Of a stretch of 34,316 nucleotides of DNA, positions 8,743-17,294 are shown piece by piece (positions within the stretch are counted from its first letter, which is position 1; the number at the start of each line of letters is the position of its first letter). Position numbers and translations under genes: made by a program. The stretch comes from Mediterranea massiliensis (lineage in GTDB: Bacteria > Bacteroidota > Bacteroidia > Bacteroidales > Bacteroidaceae): the NCBI GenBank assembly GCA_015060685.1, contig SUXZ01000024.1, forward strand, positions 1 through 34,316, given 5' to 3'. The notes under the pieces were generated by a model. It was given only the letters and a program-made list of their open reading frames with translations. It was not told where the DNA came from and searched no databases.

Positions 8743-8771
8743 TTTGATATTGCATAAATTATGTATATTTG
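8743..8771 (+). promoter_or_regulatory. Probable promoter of the pilus operon
   Basis: TTTG at 8743-8746 and TATATTTG (TAnnTTTG) at 8764-8771, spaced 17 nt, slightly shorter than the usual 19-21. Transcription would start near 8778 and give a leader of about 240 nt that contains the hairpin at 8848-8965. Confidence 0.5.
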
Positions 8772-8847
8772 CTGCAGATAATGGAATAGGAAAGCGTTTC
8801 TGTTCATACATATTTGATTTAATATTGAGCTTTTAGCTTTTATTCTC

Positions 8848-8965
8848 TTGTACTGAAACCGCCAAAAAGAAGATCACGAGAATAAGTAACTGAAAGTTCG
8901 CGCTCTAAGGGCGTGAACTATCCATACTTATTTGTGATCACGGTGCTTGGCGGTACCCAGTACAA
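8848..8965 (+). ncRNA. 118-nt leader hairpin before the pilus operon (structured RNA candidate)
   Basis: Nested perfect stems fold the whole segment: TTGTACTG/CAGTACAA (8848-8855 with 8958-8965), CCGCCAA/TTGGCGG (8859-8865 with 8947-8953), GATCAC/GTGATC (8872-8877 with 8934-8939), AATAAGTA/TACTTATT (8881-8888 with 8925-8932), then AGTTC/GAACT and CGC/GCG around an apical loop near 8904-8910. Internal loops between stems are short. It ends 51 nt before the first pilus gene start (9017). I do not recognise a riboswitch class. The function is inferred to be regulatory from position only. Confidence 0.6.
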
Positions 8966-9016
8966 AAATATTGTATGAATGGTTTCGCCTTTTTTTATAT
9001 ACTTAAATCAGATGTT

Positions 9017-10240
9017 ATGAAAACCATATCTACCGGATTGATAATACTATTTATTCTGTTGTTCGGTTCAACAAGGATTGTTGCGCAAGATAGAATGGTG
9101 CATTCCGCACGCATCAAACTGCATTATGCAATCAATGACTCTGTAGTTGATTCTGACATTTTGCAGAATAAAGAAGCATTGCAGTTTGTTGATTCGTTGT
9201 TTTTCCAATCCGATTTCGTATATAATTTAGATTCTGTTCATATCCTCGGTACAGCCTCACCCGAAGGTGCCGTAACGTTAAACAAACAATTATCCGAGCG
9301 TAGGGCAATTTCATTATATAATTATCTCTGCAACAAATATCCAACGGCTTCACAAGTTTCGTTCAACTATCAGTTCCTCCCGGCTACTTGGCAGGAACTT
9401 GCCACGATGATGCAAGCCGATACATTGTTGGACAATAGGGGAGACATCCTTAATGTATTGAATAGCGAATATTCACATAACTACAAACAGAACTATTTGC
9501 GCAGCATTGATAATGGAAACATTTACAAATATGTTGCTGAAACCTATTTGCCATTGTTGCGTCATTCCACAGCAACCCTTTATTATCATGTTAAGGAGAT
9601 GCCTCCTTTTCCAATGCCCTCTTTTGCTCTTATCAAGGCCACTCCACTTTCTAATAAATCGCTTTCTTCCTATTCAACACCGGTAGCCAAATCATCGAAA
9701 GCCTATTGGGCAGTGAAAACCAATCTGCTATACGATGCTGCATTGGTTCCTAATGTAGGTTTGGAAGTCTATTTGGGAAAGGATTGGTCGCTTGCCGGCA
9801 ATTGGATGTATGCTTGGTGGAAGAGCGATCGCAAACATAATTATTGGCGAACCTATGGTGGCGATGTGGAACTTCGTAAATGGTTTGGTCAAAAGGCCAA
9901 GCAGAAACCATTGCAAGGTCATCATATAGGTGTTTATGCCCAGATGTTAACCTACGACTTCGAGTTGGGCAATCGGGGATATTTAGGTGATGATTGGCAT
10001 TATGGAGGAGGTATCTCCTATGGCTATTCCTTACCGATAGCCCGCCGATTGAACATCGATTTTTCCATTGCATTGGGCTATTTGTATGGCACTTATCGCG
10101 AATACTTGCCAGAAGACAATTGTTATGTTTGGCAATCAACAAACAAACTGCATTGGATTGGTCCTACCAAAGCCGAAGTGTCGTTGGTATGGTTGTTAGG
10201 ACGCACTAATTACAATGTAAAGAAAGGAGGCGCCCGATGA
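9017..10240 (+). CDS. DUF3575-domain outer-membrane-associated protein of the pilus locus
   Basis: The protein starts best at 9017, giving a signal peptide (MKTISTGLIILFILLFGSTRIVAQ); an in-frame ATG at 8975 would add 14 residues before it. The N-terminal half (about 30-190) resembles an OmpA-like periplasmic domain (VHILGTASPEGAVTLNKQLS, then RRAISLYNYL). The C-terminal half is the DUF3575 beta-rich domain (AVKTNLLYDAALVPNVGLEV to LGYLYGTYREY). Genes of this type head fimbrillin loci throughout Bacteroidales, where they are thought to support pilus export or anchoring at the outer membrane. Its stop overlaps the next start by 4 nt (ATGA), indicating translational coupling. Confidence 0.85.
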   Translation: MKTISTGLIILFILLFGSTRIVAQDRMVHSARIKLHYAINDSVVDSDILQNKEALQFVDSLFFQSDFVYNLDSVHILGTASPEGAVTLNKQLSERRAISLYNYLCNKYPTASQVSFNYQFLPATWQELATMMQADTLLDNRGDILNVLNSEYSHNYKQNYLRSIDNGNIYKYVAETYLPLLRHSTATLYYHVKEMPPFPMPSFALIKATPLSNKSLSSYSTPVAKSSKAYWAVKTNLLYDAALVPNVGLEVYLGKDWSLAGNWMYAWWKSDRKHNYWRTYGGDVELRKWFGQKAKQKPLQGHHIGVYAQMLTYDFELGNRGYLGDDWHYGGGISYGYSLPIARRLNIDFSIALGYLYGTYREYLPEDNCYVWQSTNKLHWIGPTKAEVSLVWLLGRTNYNVKKGGAR

Positions 10241-11247
10241 AACGTATGCTACGCATTGCTTGTTTGTTGCTTGCTTTCATGGTTGTTTCTTGCGAGCATA
10301 AGGACTTGTGCTACCTTCATCCGCATCAAACCATGCTTCGTATATTAGTAGATTGGAGTAAGTTTAATGTGGAACAGCCCACAGGTATGTCGGTTTATGT
10401 ATTCCCAAAAGGTGATGGTGATTCTCAATTGCGCGAGAGCAATACACTTACTCATGTCGATGTGTCGTTGCAAGCCGGTTTGTACGATGTACTGGCTTTC
10501 AATCAAAGTCCTTCGGAGTTTGGTTCAATTACCTTTTCCAATATTGGCGATTACGAAAACATGTCGGTATGTTGCAATCCGCATACATCGCGATGGTACA
10601 ACCGTTCCGATGAAGAAAAGGTTGCTAAAGAACCCGAATGGTTTGGTGTAGATTTAAAGCAATCGGTAGAGGTCACTACTCGACAGTTGGAGGAAATAGG
10701 TGCTGCAATGGCTCGTGGTGAGGAAGAGGCTGAAGGTATATCAGTCATTACTCGATTGACTCCGCTTAATGTGATATATACCGTTCATGTTCGGATTCAT
10801 GTAGATGGTATTCATAACCTTCGTTCGTTCCGTGGCAGTCTTTCCGGTATGGCAGATGGACGCTGTTTCTCCGAGCTACAACCCAGTTGTAACGAGGCTA
10901 CTCATCTGATGGAAAGTTGGGAAAAGCATGTTGATAAAAACGACCCCACTAAAGGTTATTTGGAAGCGACGTTTCGTTCGTTCGGATTGCCTGGCAATCA
11001 CCGGAATCAATCTGATGAGAATCTGTTGACCGTCTCTGCTTTGTTGGTCGATAACCAGACAATCCTTGATTTCCCGATATCGGTTGGCGACAGATTTATA
11101 AAAGACCACGACGCAATGCAACTTTATCTTGATATAGACGATGGAGTTGTGTTGCCCGATGTGGAAGCGGATGGTGGTGGCGATAGTGGTTTCAATGCCA
11201 CTGTGGATGATTGGGGTGAAGAGATAGAAAAAGAAATTATAATATAA
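10237..11247 (+). CDS. DUF5119 lipoprotein, likely FimB/Mfa2-type pilus anchor
   Basis: A lipoprotein signal (MKRMLRIACLLLAFMVVSC, lipid Cys19) is followed by EHKDLCYLHPH, the typical opening of Bacteroidales pilus-anchor proteins. The 336-residue body is predicted beta-rich, as in Mfa2/FimB-like proteins that hold the pilus in the outer membrane and limit its length. Unlike the downstream fimbrillins it has no clear Thr-Arg-Ala processing site near residue 46, which fits an anchor that keeps its lipid. It is coupled to the DUF3575 gene by a 4-nt overlap. The anchor role is inferred from family and gene order. Confidence 0.75.
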   Translation: MKRMLRIACLLLAFMVVSCEHKDLCYLHPHQTMLRILVDWSKFNVEQPTGMSVYVFPKGDGDSQLRESNTLTHVDVSLQAGLYDVLAFNQSPSEFGSITFSNIGDYENMSVCCNPHTSRWYNRSDEEKVAKEPEWFGVDLKQSVEVTTRQLEEIGAAMARGEEEAEGISVITRLTPLNVIYTVHVRIHVDGIHNLRSFRGSLSGMADGRCFSELQPSCNEATHLMESWEKHVDKNDPTKGYLEATFRSFGLPGNHRNQSDENLLTVSALLVDNQTILDFPISVGDRFIKDHDAMQLYLDIDDGVVLPDVEADGGGDSGFNATVDDWGEEIEKEIII

Positions 11248-11278
11248 CTTTTTATTAACTAACTTAAAATTATTGATT

Positions 11279-12388
11279 ATGAAGAAAATTCATTATTTGG
11301 CTATTTGCTTGTTGGCCACAGGCTTGGCTGCTTGTACGCAGAACGAAGAAATCAGTAGTCTTGAAAACCAAAAGGCTATTACGTTCGACACTTATGTTGG
11401 CCGTGATGCTGCTACTCGTGCATCGGTCATTGATGTAGATGATTTGAAGACTTACGGCTTTGGCGTATTGGGTTATTATTACACCGTAGGTGATTGGGGA
11501 GAAACTGCTACTCCAAACTTCATGTATAATCAAAAAGTATCTGGTGAGGATTGGGGTTATGAACCATTGAAGTACTGGCCGGCAACGGGTAAAATCAGCT
11601 TCTTTGCTTATGCACCATACGACGAGAATGCTGCATTGAGTGCTAACACTGCAGCTGGTACTCCTACACTGATATATACTGTCCCTAATGCGGTTGGAGA
11701 ACAAATAGATTTGTTGGTTGCCGGCGCGCAAAAGGATAAAAACGCAAATACTGTTGAATTCTCCTTTAAGCATGCGTTGTCGCGTATAGGTTTTGGTGTG
11801 AAGCTGGCTAACGGCAGTGCTGTTGATGCCGCAACTACAATCGATTTCTCAAAAATTACTTTGTCTGCTGATTTCTATCCAAGTGCTACTCTTACACTCG
11901 ATTTAGATGGTAGCGGTAACGTTCAATGGAAGGACGAAGCAACCGCAGCTACAGCAACTTATACTTTGAATAATACAGAAGATACAACTGATAATATTGA
12001 AACTATCACGTCATTGAGCACTACTACAGCAGCTATCAACAATGAATCTTCTTATTTGATGGTACTTCCGCAAGACTTTACTACCAATAAAATGTCTATC
12101 ACTGCAAACTTCTCTTTATCGACAGAAGATACTAAACTTGATGAAGGTGAGTTCACTGCTAACTATGAATTTACAGGGAAAGTTGCACTTGAGTTGGAAG
12201 CAGGTAAGGCATATACCATTGTATTGGTACTTGGTAAAACTGGTGATACAGATGGTGATGGTGATATAGATGACGATGACGACTCTGTTTTGGTACCGGT
12301 AAAATTTGATGTTGACGAAGTTGAAGATTGGGCTGATTCTACTCCTAAAGATTATGAATTGCCACAAGATGTTCCAAATAATAATTAA
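11279..12388 (+). CDS. Fimbrillin family protein (type V pilus subunit)
   Basis: The start is the ATG at 11279, giving a lipoprotein signal (MKKIHYLAICLLATGLAAC, Cys19). A Thr-Arg-Ala motif at 46-48 lies where P. gingivalis FimA is cut by an arginine-specific protease (after Arg46) to expose the donor-strand groove. The 369-residue body shows fimbrillin-type features (LKYWPATGKISFFAYAPY, VEFSFKHALSRIGFGVKLA). Near the C-terminus is an acidic run (GDTDGDGDIDDDDDS) resembling a calcium-binding loop, inserted before the last strands. With no extra adhesin domain, it is the best candidate for the major shaft subunit. Confidence 0.85.
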   Translation: MKKIHYLAICLLATGLAACTQNEEISSLENQKAITFDTYVGRDAATRASVIDVDDLKTYGFGVLGYYYTVGDWGETATPNFMYNQKVSGEDWGYEPLKYWPATGKISFFAYAPYDENAALSANTAAGTPTLIYTVPNAVGEQIDLLVAGAQKDKNANTVEFSFKHALSRIGFGVKLANGSAVDAATTIDFSKITLSADFYPSATLTLDLDGSGNVQWKDEATAATATYTLNNTEDTTDNIETITSLSTTTAAINNESSYLMVLPQDFTTNKMSITANFSLSTEDTKLDEGEFTANYEFTGKVALELEAGKAYTIVLVLGKTGDTDGDGDIDDDDDSVLVPVKFDVDEVEDWADSTPKDYELPQDVPNNN

Positions 12389-12413
12389 GTAGATATATTT
12401 ATCAAATAGAATA

Positions 12414-14243
12414 ATGAAGTTTTCTATACATACAAGACTCATATTGACTCTGGCTTTGCTAACCTCTTCGTGTAGCGATGAATGCATGCACGAAGAGGTG
12501 GCAACGGCCACCGATAATGCCATTTGCTTTACATTCGATAAGCCCGCTACTACGCGTGCGTTGTTGGGCGATAATTACGAAAGCACTTGGCAAGAAGGTG
12601 ATGAGGTAGGTGTTTATGCAGTCGAAGAGGGTGGTACATTGTCTGCTACAGCTTCGGAGAATTTCCTGCATAATGTCAAACTGACCTATAATGGTACAAC
12701 CTGGCAACCGGAAGAAAAACTGTACTGGCCTAATACCGGTGGTACATTCGACTTTTATGCCTACTATCCTTATAGCGCTTCTGCTACCGATCCTGCCAAT
12801 ATAGCCTTTAGTGTAGAAACTAACCAATCTACTTTAACCAATAGCTGTCAATCCGATTTGTTGGCTTCCGAGAAGGTTACCAAGTCGGCCGGCGAGATTG
12901 TCTATTTACCATTCCAACACATGTTGGCGATGGTGGAACTCAAAGTGCCATATCAAATAGGTGCTGTCATCAACCCATCTGCTACAACAGATGCTTCGTT
13001 ACGAAGGGTGAATGCTCAATGTTCCCTTAACCTATCTACACAGGTGGTAACAGAAACACCCATCAGTAACTTCGATATGAAAAATATGTGGCAGAACATT
13101 CGTATGTATCGCAAAGAGCAGCCAGAAGATTTGGATTATAATTATTCCTACACTTATCGAGCCTATATTCCAGCTCAAACACTGCTCACTCGCGACCGTC
13201 TGTTCCTTTTTGCCGACCACGCACAGCAGGATACTATTATTTTGGGTCATGAAGTTCCAGAAGAGATTACTTTAGTAAAGGGTGTAGCATCCAAATTTTC
13301 ATGTGCTTTGTGCGAGGATGATGGAACTATTCCGGTTGAATATATACCAGCAGGAACATATATGATGGGCAGTACTCCGGAAGATATAGCATATTATACC
13401 TCAAATCCTGAATTTTCTGATTTGACTAACGAAACCCAACACCAAGTCACCCTTACCAAACCTTTTTTAATGGGAGCATACGAAATTACATGTTCGCAAT
13501 TTGCTGAATTCCTTAATGCTGTTGGTGTAGAGGCTGATGGTAAATATGCTAATGCTGCTGATATAAATATAAATAAGGTGCTAATTATAGATTGCATGAA
13601 GAAAGAGTACTCAACTCAATCCTCAGAAGATTCACAAAAGAAAGAGAATGGATTGGTGTATAACACCTCCACATCGAGTTGGGAACCTATAAATTCTACA
13701 TATGCCAATCACCCAATCACTCATGTATCATGGTCTGGTGCATACGAATATGCTAAGTGGAAGGAATGTTCGTTGCCTACTGAAGCGCAATGGGAATATG
13801 CGTGCAGAGCCGGTGAAACATCGTATAGTACGTTTGCTGTTTGGGACTATGATAACGATGGCACAATAAACGAAGCTGCCAGTGATTATGCTTGGTTTGG
13901 AGGAAATAATCGCGATGACGATACCCAACCGGTAGGGCAAAAGAAACCTAATGCTTGGGGATTGTACGACATGCGTGGTAATGTATATGAGTATTGTTTG
14001 GATACATATAATGAGGAATACTATACTACCGAAGCAAAAATAGACCCTACAGGGCCGGCAACAGATAGTAGTGGCAAACAAAATATAAAAATACTGCGTG
14101 GTGGTAGTTGGCTGACTAGTGAATTACGCACGCGTTCTGCTTTTAAATTCACCACGACCAATGCTCAAAGTGGCGAAACTGCACAGCAACAGTGGGGCAT
14201 GGATTCCCATTTCGGCTTCCGAATAGTTAAGAACCTTGAATAG
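12414..14243 (+). CDS. Fimbrillin fused to a SUMF1 (formylglycine-enzyme-like) domain, first copy
   Basis: The lipoprotein signal ends in LLTSSC (Cys20). A Thr-Arg-Ala site at 47-49 and a fimbrillin domain (about 35-300; LYWPNTGGTFDFYAYYPY) are followed by a SUMF1/FGE-sulfatase fold (about 308-609) with IPAGTYMMGS, LPTEAQWEYACRAG, NAWGLYDMRGNVYEYC and LRGGSW. The C-terminal segment lacks the Cys pair that active formylglycine-generating enzymes carry after RGGSW, so catalysis is unlikely. The FGE fold is a C-type-lectin relative, so a pilus-tip adhesin is the likely role. It lies 25 nt after the fimbrillin stop and 7 nt before its paralogue. Confidence 0.85.
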   Translation: MKFSIHTRLILTLALLTSSCSDECMHEEVATATDNAICFTFDKPATTRALLGDNYESTWQEGDEVGVYAVEEGGTLSATASENFLHNVKLTYNGTTWQPEEKLYWPNTGGTFDFYAYYPYSASATDPANIAFSVETNQSTLTNSCQSDLLASEKVTKSAGEIVYLPFQHMLAMVELKVPYQIGAVINPSATTDASLRRVNAQCSLNLSTQVVTETPISNFDMKNMWQNIRMYRKEQPEDLDYNYSYTYRAYIPAQTLLTRDRLFLFADHAQQDTIILGHEVPEEITLVKGVASKFSCALCEDDGTIPVEYIPAGTYMMGSTPEDIAYYTSNPEFSDLTNETQHQVTLTKPFLMGAYEITCSQFAEFLNAVGVEADGKYANAADININKVLIIDCMKKEYSTQSSEDSQKKENGLVYNTSTSSWEPINSTYANHPITHVSWSGAYEYAKWKECSLPTEAQWEYACRAGETSYSTFAVWDYDNDGTINEAASDYAWFGGNNRDDDTQPVGQKKPNAWGLYDMRGNVYEYCLDTYNEEYYTTEAKIDPTGPATDSSGKQNIKILRGGSWLTSELRTRSAFKFTTTNAQSGETAQQQWGMDSHFGFRIVKNLE

Positions 14244-14250
14244 TTAATAT

Positions 14251-16179
14251 ATGAAACACTTGATACATTCTTTCAAAGCATTACTCTTGGTTATCCTGAT
14301 AATAGGATGTAGTGAAACCGATAACTTGCCATTGCCCGAACAACCGCAAGTACCGGTATCGTTTAATGCGGGTATGATAGCCACTCGTATGGTTGATAAT
14401 GTTTGGGAAGAGGATGATGCATTGGGCATCTTTATGCTTGATGGTGGCAAAGAGTTGGCGCATGAAAACATATTATTTACAGCGCGTAATTTGAAATATA
14501 CTGTAACTGATACAGAAACCGGTGCGCTGACAAATACAGAACGTGTACTTTACTATCCACAAACGGGTACGGCAGATTTTATTGCTTACTATCCCTATCT
14601 ACAAAACAATGATGCAAAATATGATGCCGATAATTATACCATTGCTGTAGAGCGAATGGACGATTACCTTTACTCGAAGGTGGAGGGTAAGAGCAGTATA
14701 GACCCTAATGTGCGTTTTGCATGCAAGCATACTGCTGTTAAGATTACGTTGAACGTGAAATATGGTTTTGGATTTACAGCTGATGATGTTTCTGTCCTTG
14801 ATGCTTCCGATGTAACCTTTAAAGGTATGCCTACAGAAGGTTCCCTCGATCTAAATGAGGGAATAATAACTCCCCTAAACAATAGTGTAAGCAATTTTAA
14901 TCCTACAAAACTAGCGACCCCAACTTCTGGCTATCAAGTTACATTTACCACGCAGCTTGTTCCGAATAAAGGTACCGATTATTCTGATAGAGCGGTAGAT
15001 TTCGCATTGAGTGGGATGACAGGTAAAGAGGATAGGGTTGTTACTTGGCAGATACCAGATACGGAAGTATATACAGGTGGCTTACACTATACCTATAACA
15101 TTACCATCAATAATACCGACCTGATAATAGAGCCGACTACCATTACTCCTTGGTTAACTGCTCCTGGAACAACCGATGTAGCGGAATATACGCATCCATT
15201 AGGGTTGGAATTGGTTTATATTCCTGCAGGAGAGTTTACAATGAAGTTCAGAGACAGCGGCGATAAAAGTTGTACGGTTAAACTCACGCGTGATTTTTAT
15301 ATGACCAAGTATGAGATTACCAACGAGCAGTATGTAGCTTTTTTGAATGATATAAAGGAAGATGTGGGGTATGGTCCTTATTTACGTGATATATCAGATG
15401 ATGATCCAACTAAATTTCGTGAAATTAATCATATATATTATAAAAACTCTAAGGATCATGCAAATAATTCTACCAATACAACTATAAAAAATTACCCAAT
15501 TCTATATCGATGGACTTCCGTAGCGGGTGATAAAGCTAAACACATATCTTACGATTATAATAATACAAAAACATTTTCAATAGATCCAGATTATAAAAAA
15601 CATCCTGCTGCATATATCGGTTGGTTTGGTGCTTATGAGTATGCGCTTTGGGCGGGTGGACAATTACCAACAATTGCTCAATGGCAGTATGCTTGTCGGG
15701 CTGGAACAACTGGGAAGTATTATGATTCTGGTATGAAGAATGATTATGATACAATGCGTAAATATGCCAATTGTTCATCTGATGGCTTGGGCCATGATGG
15801 ATCTGGCGTAAAAAGTTTAGCACCAATAGCAGTAGGATTTTATGAAGAAACTAGGCCCGGGTATTTGAATCCATGGGGCCTATGTGATATGTATGGTAAT
15901 ATGATGGAATGGTGTATTGATAGAAGTTTGCCCGAGTTTAATAATGGCGATACATTGATAGATCCCATCGGAACAAGTGGAGATGACAAGCATCGTATTA
16001 TGGGTGGCTCATCGTGGTGGTCATCGTATGAAAACACCAATTCTGAAGCATATTCTGTACGGGCAATAGATACGGCAGCAGAAGTAGAGAAAAGGGATGG
16101 TCATAATTATTATATAGGTAATGAAAATGGAGGTGCCTTTTCTCATATTTGCGGCTTCCGCATAATCTATGTTCCCTAA
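14251..16179 (+). CDS. Fimbrillin fused to a SUMF1 (formylglycine-enzyme-like) domain, second copy
   Basis: The same architecture as the preceding gene, but clearly diverged. Lipoprotein signal ending in LIIGC (Cys20), Thr-Arg at 45-46 followed by Met, fimbrillin region (about 33-310; LYYPQTGTADFIAYYPY), then a SUMF1 fold (about 322-642; YIPAGEFTMKF, LPTIAQWQYACRAG, NPWGLCDMYGNMMEWC). Here the usual RGGSW is GGSSWW, and again there is no catalytic Cys pair after it. Two tandem fimbrillin-SUMF1 proteins suggest alternative or stacked tip subunits with different binding surfaces. It is the last gene of the locus, and cluster C repeats follow. Confidence 0.85.
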   Translation: MKHLIHSFKALLLVILIIGCSETDNLPLPEQPQVPVSFNAGMIATRMVDNVWEEDDALGIFMLDGGKELAHENILFTARNLKYTVTDTETGALTNTERVLYYPQTGTADFIAYYPYLQNNDAKYDADNYTIAVERMDDYLYSKVEGKSSIDPNVRFACKHTAVKITLNVKYGFGFTADDVSVLDASDVTFKGMPTEGSLDLNEGIITPLNNSVSNFNPTKLATPTSGYQVTFTTQLVPNKGTDYSDRAVDFALSGMTGKEDRVVTWQIPDTEVYTGGLHYTYNITINNTDLIIEPTTITPWLTAPGTTDVAEYTHPLGLELVYIPAGEFTMKFRDSGDKSCTVKLTRDFYMTKYEITNEQYVAFLNDIKEDVGYGPYLRDISDDDPTKFREINHIYYKNSKDHANNSTNTTIKNYPILYRWTSVAGDKAKHISYDYNNTKTFSIDPDYKKHPAAYIGWFGAYEYALWAGGQLPTIAQWQYACRAGTTGKYYDSGMKNDYDTMRKYANCSSDGLGHDGSGVKSLAPIAVGFYEETRPGYLNPWGLCDMYGNMMEWCIDRSLPEFNNGDTLIDPIGTSGDDKHRIMGGSSWWSSYENTNSEAYSVRAIDTAAEVEKRDGHNYYIGNENGGAFSHICGFRIIYVP

Positions 16180-16215
16180 TATTGTTGTCTACTTTTACAG
16201 ATATACCTTCATCGC

Positions 16216-16282
16216 CCAACGAAGTTACTTTCGTTGGCTTACGAAGCTACCTTTGTGGCCTTGTGAAGGTAGCTTCGTGAAA
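16216..16282. repeat. Three ~22-bp repeat units with internal dyads; probable terminator (cluster C)
   Basis: Cores CGAAGTTACTTTCG (16220), CGAAGCTACCTTTG (16242) and TGAAGGTAGCTTCG (16265) recur every 22-23 bp. Each is nearly palindromic. Unit 1 folds alone (CCAACGAA/TTCGTTGG, 16216-16223 with 16230-16237). Units 2 and 3 are inverse copies that pair perfectly over 13 bp (16241-16253 with 16266-16278). The cluster lies between the convergent pilus operon and apbE, so it can act as a transcription barrier for both. Confidence 0.8.
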
Positions 16283-16289
16283 AGGTGAA

Positions 16290-17294
16290 TCAGAAGCCGC
16301 TGGTTTGGCAAGTTTGGTTTTTGCCTTCCTCGTCCGAGTAGATAAACATTGCTTCAATTTCAGGATTGCTTTCGGCCATCTCCATGGCTTTTTCAACTCC
16401 CATTACCATGAAGGCGGTGGCATAAGCATCGGCGGTCATGCAATCGTTGGCTACGACCGTTGCCGAGAGCAAGCTATGTTGTACGGGATAGCCGGTATGT
16501 GGGTCGATGGTGTGGGCATATTTCTTGCCGTTGTTGTAGTAGAAGTTGCGGTAATTGCCCGATGTTGCCATCGCTGCATCGGTAATCTCTACCACGGTTT
16601 GCAGCTCTTGGTTGGTGGCCAACGAATCGTCCACCGGCTTGTTGATGCCAATGCGCCATTTCTTTGCATGAGGATTCTTGCCGCACACAACCACTTCGCC
16701 ACCTATATCCACCATCATATTCTCCACTCCTTTGCTTTTCAGCAGATTTGCAATCACATCTACGGCAAATCCTTTTGCAATGGCACTACAATTCAGCATC
16801 ATGCGTTCGTCTTGTTTAGTTACTTCTCCTGCTTCGGTCATGCTTACTTTTTGATAGCCGGTGATTTGTAGCAGGCTATCTACCATCAATGAATCGGGGA
16901 AGCGTCCTTGCTTGAAGCCGAATCCCCATGCATTGACCAATGGGGCTACCGTGATGTCGAATGCGCCATTGGTTGCTTGCGATATCTCCATGCTTCGGCG
17001 GAATACCGTGGTGAAGAGTTCGTCGGCAATGACTTGCTCGTTGCGGTTTATGCGGCTGATGGTTGCCGTATCGTTAAAGGGGGATAGCGAGCCGTCGAAC
17101 ACCTTCAGCATGGAGTCGATTTCACTTTTCAAATCTGTTTTGCTTTGGTATGTCACGCTATACATGGTACCGAAAATCAGCCCCGATGTCTTTTGATAAG
17201 GGGCCGGTGCGTTGTGTCTACAAAGTATTCCTACGGTGGCCAGTGCAAATATCAACAGCCACATTAAATTGCGTCGATTTTTCTTTTCCATCAT
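16290..17294 (-). CDS. apbE: FAD:protein FMN transferase (ApbE family)
   Basis: Transfers FMN from FAD to Thr/Ser of target flavoproteins on the outer face of the membrane. The 334-residue protein has an N-terminal hydrophobic export segment (about 8-26; the Cys after GIL is a poor lipobox match) and ApbE motifs: GTMYSVTY, SPFNDTATISRIN, GAFDITVAPLVNAWGFG, CSAIAKGFAVD, DIGGEVVVCG, HTIDPHTGYPV and the C-terminal TADAYATAFMVMG that supplies metal and FAD ligands. It is translationally coupled to mntP by an ATGA overlap at 17291-17294. No Rnf, Nqr or reductase target is adjacent, so the acceptor protein is elsewhere. Confidence 0.93.
   Translation of the reverse strand: MMEKKNRRNLMWLLIFALATVGILCRHNAPAPYQKTSGLIFGTMYSVTYQSKTDLKSEIDSMLKVFDGSLSPFNDTATISRINRNEQVIADELFTTVFRRSMEISQATNGAFDITVAPLVNAWGFGFKQGRFPDSLMVDSLLQITGYQKVSMTEAGEVTKQDERMMLNCSAIAKGFAVDVIANLLKSKGVENMMVDIGGEVVVCGKNPHAKKWRIGINKPVDDSLATNQELQTVVEITDAAMATSGNYRNFYYNNGKKYAHTIDPHTGYPVQHSLLSATVVANDCMTADAYATAFMVMGVEKAMEMAESNPEIEAMFIYSDEEGKNQTCQTSGF

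Noticed and set aside
8848..8965. Integron attC site or 6S RNA
   Set aside because: The core-site consensus of attC (GTTRRRY and partner) is not present at the ends, and the small symmetric loops do not give the large central bubble of 6S RNA.
12414..16179. Diversity-generating retroelement target
   Set aside because: The SUMF1/C-type-lectin fold is a known target type, but no reverse transcriptase, template repeat or adenine-biased variable repeat is visible in the window.
12414..16179. Active sulfatase-maturing formylglycine enzymes
   Set aside because: The catalytic cysteine pair is missing in both proteins, and both are fused to fimbrillin domains in a pilus operon with no sulfatase gene nearby.
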